Source of the DNA: a bacterium
GTDB lineage: Bacteria > JAUVQV01 > DATDCY01
DNA: 11,008 bases
Assembly (NCBI GenBank): GCA_036524115.1
Contig: DATDCY010000241.1
Location: 1 to 11,008, forward strand
Direction: 5' to 3'
Position 1 is the first letter of the stretch, and each line of letters starts with the position of its first letter. Of the stretch, positions 1-7,106 are shown in pieces. The notes below the pieces were generated by a model that was not told the DNA's origin, did no database searches, and saw nothing but the letters and a program-made list of their open reading frames with translations. A program made the translations under genes and the position numbers.

Positions 1-201
1 GAGGATCGAATCGGGACTAACCAGGAAAATAAAGGCATCCACACCTTCGATGCCACGCAGGATTTGATCCATCCAGTTTACAGCGGGCGGAATATCCTCC
101 CAATCCACCCATATATCGTGTTCCATTTTCACAAGCGCCTCAATGATCTTGCGCGACGTGGCCGAATCTTTTCTGGAATAGGAGACGAATAGCTTTGCCA
201 T
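1..201 (-). CDS. TIR-domain protein, N-terminal fragment
   Basis: This is the first 67 codons of a gene that runs off the left edge without a stop. The translation begins MAKLFVSYSRKDS and continues with a WVDWEDIPP segment and a FIFLVSPDSIL segment. These are the betaA strand, BB-loop region and later strand typical of bacterial TIR domains. A clear Shine-Dalgarno (AAGGTGAG) sits about 4 bases before the ATG. TIR domains of this kind head multidomain proteins (WD40, TPR, NB-ARC) or act as NADases in immune signalling. The C-terminal part is missing, so its class cannot be told. The putative catalytic glutamate could be in the WEDIPP segment, but this is an inference. The gene is divergent from the methyltransferase, with an 81-base spacer, and shares its moderate base composition. 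Confidence 0.8.
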   Translation of the reverse strand, partial: MAKLFVSYSRKDSATSRKIIEALVKMEHDIWVDWEDIPPAVNWMDQILRGIEGVDAFIFLVSPDSIL

Positions 202-282
202 AACTCACCTTATAAAATCAAGCTGGTGATTCCCGGATTGACCTATTCTACTTGATAAAACTTTTATGGTAAAACCAACCGC
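202..282. promoter_or_regulatory. divergent spacer with probable promoter for the methyltransferase
   Basis: This 81-base AT-rich spacer separates two divergent starts. On the plus strand TTGACC (238-243) could be a -35 box. The best -10 candidate is TTTTAT (262-267), 18 bases away, which is weak. No obvious Shine-Dalgarno precedes the plus-strand ATG at 283. The minus-strand Shine-Dalgarno of the TIR gene is at the left end of the spacer. I see no operator-like palindrome. Confidence 0.3.
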
Positions 283-1086
283 ATGACATCCACAACCAAC
301 TCCAACCAAATTTCCCGCGACGCCTGGGACGCCAACGCCGAAACCTGGGATGCGCGTATGGGCGATGCAGGCAATGACTTCTTCAACCTTTTATGCTGGC
401 CCGTGCTCGCCTCTTTTCTGGACCCGCAGCCTGATTCAGCGATCCTGGATATTGCCTGTGGCAATGGATTGACTTCGCGCCGCCTCGCCGCGTTGGGAGT
501 CAATGTAACTGCGTTTGATTTCTCAGCTAGCCTCATCGAAAAAGCCAAAGAACGCCAAAACCCTGATTCTCGAATCTCCTATCACGTCATAGACGCAACC
601 GACGAATCTCAACTCCTTTCCCTCGGCGAAAGCAAATTCGACTCCGCACTTTCCAACATGGCGCTCTTTGATATGCCTGAGATCGAGCCTTTGTTTAAAG
701 CATTAAGTAAATTATTGAAGCCCAATGGAATCTTTGCCTTTTCATTGATGCATCCCGCCTTCAACAATCCTTCTGCCACGCATCTCGCCGAAGAATGGGA
801 TGATGGTCAGATCCAAACTCGTTATGCGGTTAAGGTTTCGCGTTATATCAATCAGTTCCAATCGCAGGGACTTGCCCTGCGCAACCAACCCAAACCGCAG
901 CTTTATTTTCACCGTCCGCTCAAGGACTATCTGAACAGTGCCTTCCAAAATGGATTCATCCTTGATGGCTTTGACGAACGTGCCTTTCCACCCGATCATC
1001 CGCAAACCAGCACATTGGGGTGGGGTGGTAAATTTAGTGAGCTTCCACCTACATTGATCGCAAGGTTGAGACTGCGACAATCGTAA
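283..1086 (+). CDS. class I SAM-dependent methyltransferase
   Basis: This is a complete 267-residue protein with the fold signature of class I (Rossmann-type) S-adenosylmethionine methyltransferases. Motif I is ILDIACGNG at residues 54-62 (glycine-rich SAM-binding loop). It is followed by the acidic end of strand beta2 at VTAFDFS (75-81), a motif II/III area with HVIDATD (101-107), and a post-motif LLKPNGIFAFSLMHP (144-158) typical of methyltransferase type 11/25 domains. The amino end has the W-D-x-x-A-x-x-W-D pattern (residues 15-23) common in this family. The length fits a stand-alone enzyme. The substrate cannot be read from the sequence: the last 70 residues, where substrate is usually selected, match nothing I recognise. 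Codon use is moderate in GC, unlike everything to the right of about 1150. The start at 283 is the first ATG of the frame after the spacer. Confidence 0.85.
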   Translation: MTSTTNSNQISRDAWDANAETWDARMGDAGNDFFNLLCWPVLASFLDPQPDSAILDIACGNGLTSRRLAALGVNVTAFDFSASLIEKAKERQNPDSRISYHVIDATDESQLLSLGESKFDSALSNMALFDMPEIEPLFKALSKLLKPNGIFAFSLMHPAFNNPSATHLAEEWDDGQIQTRYAVKVSRYINQFQSQGLALRNQPKPQLYFHRPLKDYLNSAFQNGFILDGFDERAFPPDHPQTSTLGWGGKFSELPPTLIARLRLRQS

Positions 1087-1376
1087 TAAATAAAAATCTC
1101 GCCTTCTCCTCCGGAATCTAACAGTGTATTGACCTGGGGGGCTGCTGTCGCCTATTGAGGAGTTTCCGCTGTCGGGGCAACAGCGGAAACCGTTGTTGTT
1201 TCTTCAATGGGTCTGCTCATCGCGCACCCCCGCCAATGGCTGGAATCCGGCGACGCTGGTTGGCAGCTACGATGGCACAGGGGGGGGGCGTCGTCAAATC
1301 GGACTTCACACGAGGCGGCGCGCTTCCGGACGGGGTTTCTGGAAGGTTCCGGATGAAGCCCCGGGAGGATGTCGGC
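1087..1376. other. 290-base non-coding junction region
   Basis: No gene is recognisable here on either strand. The first about 40 bases are AT-rich and belong with the methyltransferase. From about 1130 the sequence becomes GC-rich and stays so to the end of the window. The region holds a perfect 11-base inverted repeat (1162-1172/1180-1190) and a run of nine G (1280-1288). Short open frames across it (for instance an ATG at 1207) match nothing I recognise. The region lies downstream of both flanking genes, which converge on it. Confidence 0.6.
1162..1204 (+). terminator. perfect 11-bp hairpin followed by T-rich tract
   Basis: GTTTCCGCTGT (1162-1172) is exactly complementary to ACAGCGGAAAC (1180-1190), around a 7-base loop. 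Read on the plus strand, a T-rich tract (CGTTGTTGTTTCTT) follows, so it could be a Rho-independent terminator 76 bases after the methyltransferase stop. On the minus strand no T run follows, so it is a poorer terminator for the hydrogenase operon. It lies at the composition break, so an element end or recombination site is an alternative reading. Confidence 0.45.
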
Positions 1377-1892
1377 CTAGGTCGGGCTCCACTCCCTCCG
1401 GCGCGGCGCAGGGTTCTCCCGTTCCTTGACGGTGTGGCCGAGGCTGCGCAGTTCGTCGACGACGGCGCAGACGAGCTTGTCGAGGCTGGCGTCGATCTCC
1501 GGCGTCAGCGCCAGGCCGGTGGTGAGCTCCTTCGGCTCCACGCCGAACATGGTGATCGCGGCGGGAAGGGAGTCGGTGATGAGCGCAGTCGCCAGCACGT
1601 CGGAGAGGCCGATCTGGTGCGGGCTGATCCGCTGGTGAAAGGTCCGCGGGACGTCGTCGCCCTCGACGCGGAAGACGGTCCCGGGCGGGTGCCCCGCCGC
1701 GATCGCGTCGATGACGATCACGTGCTCCCTCCCGTCGAGGTAGCGCAGCAGCTCGACGCCCGCGGTGCCGCCGTCCAGCAGCTCAACCTCCTCGTCGAAG
1801 TCGAAGCGGCGCCGCAGTTCGTCCAGCGCGTGGATGCCGACGCCCTCGTCCGTGAGCAGCACGTTGCCGATCCCCAGCACCAGTGTCTTCAC
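1377..1892 (-). CDS. hybD: [NiFe]-hydrogenase maturation endopeptidase (HybD/HyaD family)
   Basis: This 171-residue protein starts at a GTG with a strong Shine-Dalgarno (GGAGG) 4-5 bases upstream. It opens with MKTLVLGIGNVLLTDEGVGI, the family hallmark. The three nickel-sensing residues known from E. coli HybD have clear counterparts: Glu16 (TDEGVG), Asp62 (VIDAI) and His92 (SPHQIGLSD). The GVEPKELTTGLALTPEI segment near residues 117-133 is also characteristic. The enzyme clips the C-terminal tail of the large subunit after nickel insertion. The neighbouring large subunit indeed ends with a 15-residue extension after DPCLACAIH. It is the last gene of the operon, 68 bases after the large-subunit stop, and is separated from it by a terminator-like hairpin. 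Length is normal for the family. The last about 15 residues are basic and proline-rich and look like a dispensable tail. Confidence 0.95.
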   Translation of the reverse strand: MKTLVLGIGNVLLTDEGVGIHALDELRRRFDFDEEVELLDGGTAGVELLRYLDGREHVIVIDAIAAGHPPGTVFRVEGDDVPRTFHQRISPHQIGLSDVLATALITDSLPAAITMFGVEPKELTTGLALTPEIDASLDKLVCAVVDELRSLGHTVKERENPAPRRREWSPT

Positions 1893-1908
1893 GCCACCTC
1901 CGGATGCG

Positions 1909-1944
1909 AAAAAGGCCCGGGAGGACCTCACGTCCCCCCGGGCC
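1909..1944 (-). terminator. intra-operon Rho-independent terminator or attenuator
   Basis: On the minus strand GGCCCGGG (1944-1937) pairs with CCCGGGCC (1921-1914). One mismatch follows inward, then GGAC/GTCC (1935-1932 with 1926-1923) close a 5-base loop. Five T (1913-1909) follow immediately. This is a textbook intrinsic terminator. It lies just after the large-subunit stop (1961) and before the protease GTG (1892), so it should set the protease at a lower level than the structural subunits, or protect the upstream mRNA 3' end. Confidence 0.75.
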
Positions 1945-1960
1945 GCGTTCTTCGAGTTCC

Positions 1961-3679
1961 CTACAGCGCCCTGACCTTGATCGTCTTGTTCCGCTTCTTG
2001 TCCACGATGTGGATGGCGCAGGCGAGGCAGGGGTCGAAGGAGTGGATGGTGCGGATGACCTCGAGCGGGCGGTCCGGGTCGGCGACCGGCGTGCCGACGA
2101 GGGCGGCCTCGTAGGGGCCGGGCGCGTCCTGGCCGTTGCGCGGGCAGGAGTTCCAGGTGCCCGGGACGACGCCCTGGTAGTTCTTGATCTGCCCGTCCTG
2201 GATGACGATCCAGTGCGAGAGCGTGCCGCGCGGGGCCTCGTGGAAGCCGAAGCCCTTCTGCTCGCCCTTCGGGAAGACCGGCTGGTTGAACGTCGTGACG
2301 TCGCCCTTGCCGATGTTCTCCATCAGGGCCGCGAACTGCGCCTGCATGCTGTCGTTGAGGATCGCGCAGCGGATCGTGCGCGCGCCGATGCGGCCGATGG
2401 TCGAGTGCAGCGCGCCGACGCCGACCTTCGTCCCCGCCAGCGAGCTGACGGTGTCGAGCACCGCGCCGACGTACTTCTTCGCGCCCTCGTGGCCGGCGGC
2501 GACCATGCAGAGCACGTTCGCCAGCGGGCCGACCTGGGCCGGCTGCCCCTTGAAGGTCGGGCTCTTGACCCACGAGTACTTGCCGCCGGCGGACTCGGTG
2601 ACGCTGTCCTTCCAGTCGGAGTACTTCGGGACCGTCTCCTCCTCCCACGGGTGGCGGGTCCAGTCGCCGTCGTACCAGGAGTGCTTGATGCTCTCCGCGA
2701 CGTTGTCGCGGAAGTTCGGGTCCTGGTAGCTGGTGATGGGCATGAACTTCGAGAGGTCGCCGTCCGGGATGTAGCCGCCGGGGAGGAAGAACTTCGTCCC
2801 CTTGGTGTCCATCGGCATGTCGGGCACCGAGAGGTAGTTCGTCGTCCCCTTGCCGATGCCAGTCCACGGGGCGTACATCGCGGCGATGGCGCAGGTGTCG
2901 GGGATCATGACCTGATGGACGAAGTCGCGGGCCTCATCCAGCAGCGTCTTGACGTAGTAGAGCCGCTCCATGTTCAGGACGTCCGGCGCGTCGGGGTTGA
3001 TCGGGTTGGTCACGCCGCCGACGGTCAGCGTCTGCACGTGCGGGGTCTTGGAGCCGAGGATGCTGACGATCATGTTGATGCGGCGCTGGTAGTGCAGCGC
3101 CTGCAGGTAGTGGTGCGCCGCCAGCAGGTTGACGTCCGGCGCGAGCTTCATCGCGGGGTGGCCCCAGTAGCCGCTGCCGTAGATGCCGAGCTGCCCGGAC
3201 TTGACGAAGGCCGCCAGCCGGTCCTGCGAGGCCTTGATCTCGGCCACCGTGTTGTGCGGCCAGGGCGAGATCTTCGCGCCGAGGGCGGCCGCGCCCTTCG
3301 GGTCGCCCTTGGTGACCGCCGAGACCAGGTCGACCCAGTCCAGCGCCGCCAGGTGGTAGAGGTGCACGATGTGGTCGTGGGTGGCGTGCGCCCCCATCAT
3401 GATGTTGCGGATGTACTGGGCGTTGAGCGGGATCTCCAGCCCGAGGGCATTCTCGACCGAACGCACTGAAGCCAGTGCGTGGACGGTCGTTCAGACTCCG
3501 CAGAACCGCTGCGTGAACGCCCAGGCGTCCCGCGGGTCCCGTCCTTTCAGGATGACTTCGACGCCGCGCCACATCGTGCCGGACGACCAGGCCTTGGAGA
3601 CCTTCCCGCCCTCCACCTCGCACTCGATGCGCAGGTGGCCCTCGATCCGGGTGACCGGGTCAATTGCGATTCTCGCCAT
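1961..3679 (-). CDS. hybC: [NiFe(Se)]-hydrogenase large subunit with in-frame TGA read as selenocysteine
   Basis: Read through the TGA at 3491-3493, this frame gives a 572-residue group 1 hydrogenase large subunit. It starts [16 protein letters not shown], with Shine-Dalgarno GGAGGAG before the ATG. The L1 motif is RFCGV-U at residues 58-63 (Cys60, Sec63), followed by [21 protein letters not shown] conserved APRG (482-485) supplies the active-site arginine. L2 is DPCLACAIH at 549-557 (Cys551, Cys554), followed by a 15-residue tail to be cut off by the adjacent endopeptidase. Homologues have Cys where TGA stands here. No frame change is needed on either side and conservation is unbroken, so neither a frameshift nor a decayed gene fits. 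A SECIS-like hairpin follows the TGA. The protein holds the Ni-Fe centre and is exported folded with the Tat-tagged small subunit. A gene caller without Sec decoding would split it into a 62-residue stub and a 501-residue fragment starting at an internal GTG. Confidence 0.93.
3454..3489 (-). promoter_or_regulatory. bacterial SECIS-like hairpin after the TGA codon
   Basis: One base after the TGA the transcript can form a 6-bp lower stem: CGACCG (3489-3484) with CGGTCG (3459-3454). A small asymmetric internal loop separates it from a perfect 8-bp upper stem, ACGCACTG (3480-3473) with CAGTGCGT (3468-3461), capped by GCTT (3472-3469). The upper stem begins 10 bases after the TGA and the apical loop begins 18 bases after it, with G first. 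This agrees with what is known of bacterial SECIS elements recognised by SelB: a stem-loop right behind the UGA with a G among the first loop bases. The codons inside it (GCA, GCT, TCA, CGT) are unusual for this gene, as expected if RNA structure constrains them. Confidence 0.82.
3491..3493 (-). other. recoded TGA codon (selenocysteine 63 of the large subunit)
   Basis: This TGA occupies the place of the second cysteine of the L1 CxxC motif. It is flanked by perfectly conserved sequence in the same frame (RFCGV before, TTVHALASV after). A single-base change from TGC or TGT would give Cys, so a point sequencing error is the main rival. The hairpin directly behind it argues for genuine selenocysteine insertion. 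Confidence 0.85.
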
Positions 3680-3706
3680 AACGCTTCTCTCCTCCCTCTC
3701 GCGGTG

Positions 3707-4843
3707 TTAGGCGTGCTCCGGCGCGGGCAGCACGGGCAGTTTCTTGACGAAGATCAGGTAGGCCAGGAACTCGATCGCGATGATCGCCAGCGTCACGAGG
3801 ATCTCCTGGACCGACGGGAAGTAGGTCCACCCCTTCCCGGGCTGGAAGCCGATGATGTACATGTTGAACTTGAGCACCCCGCAGGCGAGCAGCAGCACGA
3901 AACCCGACTGGCAGAGGTTCTTCGCGCTCGTGCGCCTGGCGGCCGGGGCGATCATCGCCAGTGCCGTGACGAAGAGCAGGTTCTCGACCCAGAACATCAG
4001 GCCGGCCATGCCGGAGAAGGCGCTGGCCAGGGCGCCGCTGAGCAGCAGGTCGGCCCAGCGCACGACCAGGTAGGCGATCATCAGCCCCGGGATCACGCCG
4101 GCGAGCTTCGAGAGCAGGTGGGTCTCGAACGGGCGCCCGAACGAGACCGCCGAGAGGTAGGACTCGAAGAGCACGATGGCGTAGCCCATGAGGATGGCCG
4201 TGATCACGTTGTAGTACGGCAGCAGGCCCGACTGCCACAGCGGCGAGAGCTTGTAGCCGCTGATGATCATCATCGAGCCGAGCGAGGACTGGTGCATGGT
4301 CGGCAGCAGCACGCCGACCGCCACCAGGATGAACATGATCTTGTTGTAGCCCTTCGACGCGTTGGGCCCGCCGAAGCCCTCGAGGAAGGCGGGCATGAAC
4401 TCCAGCACCAGGATGCCGCAGTAGGTCGCGATGCACAGCGCCACTTCGAGCATGACCGAGTTGAAGTTCATCAGGCCGGGGTTGAAGATGTTGAGCATGT
4501 TCCAGTAGCGCCCGATGTCGACGAAGACCGACACGCCGGCCAGGCCGTAGCCGAACATGCTGGTCATCACCGCCGAGCGCACCAGCGGGTGGTACTGCCC
4601 CTTGTTGAAGACGTAGACCAGCAGCGCCATCGCGTAGCCGCCGCAGCCGATGGCGGTGCCGATGAGCACGTCGTAGGTGATCCAGATCCCCCAGGGGTAG
4701 CCGTCGCTCATGTGCGAGACGGCGCCGATGCCGAACATGAAGCGCTTGGCCAGGACGAAGGCGCCGATGCCCGCGAAGGCCAGCGCGATGGCGAACATCC
4801 TCGTGAAGAGGGGCCCGCCGACGGGTTCGTGTTTTACGCTCAT
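3707..4843 (-). CDS. hybB: HybB-type integral membrane subunit (NrfD/PsrC superfamily)
   Basis: This 378-residue polytopic membrane protein has about ten hydrophobic segments, beginning near residue 14 and ending near residue 365. Family signatures are visible: DGYPWGIWITYDV (47-59), GTAIGCGGYA (62-71), YHPLVRSA (84-91), DIGRYWN (109-115) and LPTMHQSSLGS (180-190). HybB anchors the periplasmic hydrogenase and passes electrons from HybA to menaquinone. It carries no haem, in contrast to HyaC-type cytochrome b subunits, and no conserved haem histidine pattern is evident here. The ATG at 4843 has a strong Shine-Dalgarno (GGAGGAG, about 8 bases upstream). It lies 16 bases after the hybA stop and 27 bases before the large-subunit ATG, so translation is probably tightly linked. 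The length is near that of E. coli HybB. Confidence 0.95.
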   Translation of the reverse strand: MSVKHEPVGGPLFTRMFAIALAFAGIGAFVLAKRFMFGIGAVSHMSDGYPWGIWITYDVLIGTAIGCGGYAMALLVYVFNKGQYHPLVRSAVMTSMFGYGLAGVSVFVDIGRYWNMLNIFNPGLMNFNSVMLEVALCIATYCGILVLEFMPAFLEGFGGPNASKGYNKIMFILVAVGVLLPTMHQSSLGSMMIISGYKLSPLWQSGLLPYYNVITAILMGYAIVLFESYLSAVSFGRPFETHLLSKLAGVIPGLMIAYLVVRWADLLLSGALASAFSGMAGLMFWVENLLFVTALAMIAPAARRTSAKNLCQSGFVLLLACGVLKFNMYIIGFQPGKGWTYFPSVQEILVTLAIIAIEFLAYLIFVKKLPVLPAPEHA

Positions 4844-4859
4844 GCTTGCGCTCCTCCCC

Positions 4860-5843
4860 CTACTCGTGGTCCCGGGTGGACTTGTAGGCGGTGAAGAGGA
4901 GACCGGCCAGGAGAATGCCGGGCGCGATCATCCCCTTGTAGAGGGTGTGCTGGAGGGTCTCGGACTTGGCCGCGTAGGCCGCTTCGGGGAGCTTCGGCAG
5001 CCCGATCCTGTCGAACGGCACCCCGGAGAGCACCAGGCACTGCGTGCCCCCGACCTCGTGCAGGCCGTAGGCCTGCTTCTGGTAGTTCGCGACCACCGAG
5101 CGCACCCGCCGGCCGGACTCCATGTGGTTCAGCGGATACTCGTAGTAGCTCCCCGGCTGGAGCGCCAGCCGCCGCTCGGCCTCGGCGCGCAGGTCCGCGG
5201 TCTTCCCGTAGACCGTCGCCCCGACGGGACAGGCCTCGGCGCACGCCGCGTACTTGTTCTCCTTGAGCCGGTGGTTGCAGAGCTGGCACTTGCGGATCTG
5301 GGGGAAGGCCTGGTCCCACTCGAAGCGCGGGATCAGGAACGGGCAGGCGATCGAACAGTAGCGGCAGCCGATGCACGCGTCCTTGTTGTAGGTCACGACG
5401 CCGGTCTGGGGGTCCTTGACCATCGCCGAGACCGGGCAGGCCGAGACGCACGCGGCGTGCACGCAGTGCATGCACTGCTGCTTGACGAAGGAGTACCCGC
5501 CCTCGGTGTCCTTCGCGCCGTCGCCGGCGCGGTACGCCTTGATGACGTTCACGGTGCGCCCCGAGAGGTCGCTCGCGGCGTCCCAGATCGGCGGCTCGCC
5601 GGTGACGGTCTCGTAGGGCGGCTGCTTCATCCCGTCGGACCAGAGCGCGCCGCCCGGAACGCTGTTGGTCTCCTTGCAGCTGGCGACGCACGCCTTGCAG
5701 CCGATGCAGAGCGTCGCGTCGTAGAGCAGCCCGACGGCGCCGGGCGGCAGCTCCTTCGCGCCCGACGCCTGCGCGGGCAGGCCGTCGGCGGCGATGAGCA
5801 GCCCGCTCGCCGCGGTCAGCTTGAGAAAGTCTCGCCTCTCCAT
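4860..5843 (-). CDS. hybA: HybA-like periplasmic ferredoxin subunit with four [4Fe-4S] clusters
   Basis: This 327-residue protein has a twin-arginine signal (MERRDFLKLT, hydrophobic stretch to about residue 20, likely cleavage after AQA near 26). It carries sixteen cluster cysteines in four groups: 46/49/52/56, 124/127/132/136, 157/160/163/167 and 186/189/201/205. Cross-ligation among the groups is expected, as in DmsB/HybA proteins. A C-terminal hydrophobic helix (about 303-320, IAPGILLAGLLFTAY) would anchor it in the membrane, as in E. coli HybA. Its role is electron transfer between the small subunit and HybB. The ATG at 5843 follows AAGGAGA at good spacing, 13 bases after the small-subunit stop. 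The length matches E. coli HybA and no cluster ligand is missing. Confidence 0.95.
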   Translation of the reverse strand: MERRDFLKLTAASGLLIAADGLPAQASGAKELPPGAVGLLYDATLCIGCKACVASCKETNSVPGGALWSDGMKQPPYETVTGEPPIWDAASDLSGRTVNVIKAYRAGDGAKDTEGGYSFVKQQCMHCVHAACVSACPVSAMVKDPQTGVVTYNKDACIGCRYCSIACPFLIPRFEWDQAFPQIRKCQLCNHRLKENKYAACAEACPVGATVYGKTADLRAEAERRLALQPGSYYEYPLNHMESGRRVRSVVANYQKQAYGLHEVGGTQCLVLSGVPFDRIGLPKLPEAAYAAKSETLQHTLYKGMIAPGILLAGLLFTAYKSTRDHE

Positions 5844-5856
5844 CGCCGTCTCCTTG

Positions 5857-6987
5857 TTACTTCTTTTTGCCTTCCTCGGCCTGGCCGACCTGCTTGCTCG
5901 TGGCGAGCCCCGCGCCGATCGCCGCGCCGACGACCGCCGCGGCCACCGCGGCCGCGCCCGCGGTCACGCCGCCGCCCTTGGGGGCCTCGACGTTCGGGAA
6001 GAAGGCCGGCGGGGTGACGTTCACGAGGCGCGCCGGGCTGTGCAGCGGCACGTTGAAGCCGACGCCCTGCTCCGAGCAGCCGAAGCACGGGGCGCCCATG
6101 CCCACCGGCCAGGAGCTGGCGCCGACGTCGCCGAAGGTGAGCGTCGAGCAGTTGTTGTACGTCTCGGGGCCCTTGCAGCCGAGCTTGTAGAGGCAGTAGC
6201 CCTGGCGGTGCGCGTCGTCGCCGAACTTCTCGGCGAAGCGGCCGGCGTCGAAGTGCGGCCGGCGCTCGCAGTTCTCGTGGATCAGCCGCCCGTAGGCGAA
6301 CTTCGGCCGGCCCTTGCCGTCGAGCTCCGGGAGCTTGCCGAAGGTCACGAAGTAGAGCACCGAGGAGAGGAAGTTGTAGGGGTTGGGCGGGCAGCCCGGG
6401 ATGCTCATGACAGGGAGCTTCTCCAGGCCCTTCATCTTCAGGACCTCGGCCGCGCTCGTCGCGCCGGTCGGGTTCGGCGTGGCGCTGGGCATCCCACCCC
6501 ACGACGAGCAGGAGCCGATCGCGATGCAGGCCGCCGCGTTCTTGCCGGCCCTCGCGAGGAGGTCGATGACGGGCTCGCCGTTGATCTTGCAGTAGATGCC
6601 GTTGTCCTTGACGGGGAACGCGCCGTCCGCGACGAGAACGTAGCCGCCCGCGTGGATCGCCGCATCGAGCGCCTCGTTGGCCTGCTTGCCGCAGCCGGCC
6701 TGGAGGGTCTCGTGGTACTCGAGCGAGATCAGATCGAGGATCAGGTGCTCGAGCGTGGGGTGCGTGGCGCGCAGGAGCGTCTCGGTGCAGCCCGTGCACT
6801 CCTGCGCGGAGATCCAGACAACCGGCAGGCGCTTGGCCGTGGCAGCCTCCGCGATGGTGGCGCCGAAGCTCGCGTCGAGGCCCATGTACACCGCCGCCGC
6901 GGTGCAGACCTTGACGAAGTCGCGCCGCGACAACCCGCTCCCGAGGGTCCCTCCCGAGTCGACGTGCTGGCATGCCGTGCACTTCAT
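5857..6987 (-). CDS. hybO: [NiFe]-hydrogenase small subunit, Tat-exported, membrane-anchored
   Basis: I place the start at 6987 because AAGGAGG lies 8 bases upstream; an in-frame ATG 75 bases earlier (7062) has no such site. The 376-residue precursor has a twin-arginine motif (SRRDFVK, 20-26), a hydrophobic core, and likely cleavage near AEA (about 46-48). Proximal cluster ligands are Cys64 and Cys67 (ECTGCTE), Cys160 (GSC) and Cys199 (PGCPPNP). Distal ligands are His237, Cys240, Cys265 and Cys271. The medial [3Fe-4S] ligands are Cys280, Cys301 and Cys304. The proximal motif has Gly, not an extra Cys, between Thr and Cys, so it is not the O2-tolerant [4Fe-3S] form. An Ala/Gly-rich hydrophobic helix at 338-362 and a lysine-rich end form the C-terminal anchor. 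The early CTAC at residues 3-6, before the Tat motif, is odd. It is the first gene of the operon. Confidence 0.96.
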   Translation of the reverse strand: MKCTACQHVDSGGTLGSGLSRRDFVKVCTAAAVYMGLDASFGATIAEAATAKRLPVVWISAQECTGCTETLLRATHPTLEHLILDLISLEYHETLQAGCGKQANEALDAAIHAGGYVLVADGAFPVKDNGIYCKINGEPVIDLLARAGKNAAACIAIGSCSSWGGMPSATPNPTGATSAAEVLKMKGLEKLPVMSIPGCPPNPYNFLSSVLYFVTFGKLPELDGKGRPKFAYGRLIHENCERRPHFDAGRFAEKFGDDAHRQGYCLYKLGCKGPETYNNCSTLTFGDVGASSWPVGMGAPCFGCSEQGVGFNVPLHSPARLVNVTPPAFFPNVEAPKGGGVTAGAAAVAAAVVGAAIGAGLATSKQVGQAEEGKKK

Positions 6988-7106
6988 CTGCGCTGCCTCC
7001 TTTGTGGAGTGGGGGTTGCAGGGGAGACCGAGGGAAGGGTGGTGCGGGGGCCGCACATGCACACCGCGACCGTACCCGTTTGCACCCGCCTTCCCCTCCC
7101 GTCGGT

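Noticed and set aside
1280-1288. Run of nine G as a phase-variation tract
   Set aside because: It lies in non-coding DNA with no gene start nearby whose frame or promoter spacing it could switch; a sequencing artefact is as likely.
3466-3679. Large subunit broken by a nonsense mutation or frameshift (pseudogene)
   Set aside because: Both sides of the TGA are in the same frame with conserved sequence, the rest of the gene is intact to its processed C-terminus, and a SECIS-like hairpin follows the TGA.
1155-4894. Long plus-strand open frames opposite the protease, large subunit and membrane subunit
   Set aside because: They are antisense shadows of strongly G/C-ending codons, with compositions like Val/Asp/Arg/Gly repeats and no recognisable motif; the minus-strand genes have full family signatures.
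6988-7062. Longer small subunit starting at the ATG at 7062
   Set aside because: The extra 25 residues (HVRPPHHPSLG type) look unlike a signal peptide and have no ribosome binding site, while AAGGAGG precedes the ATG at 6987.
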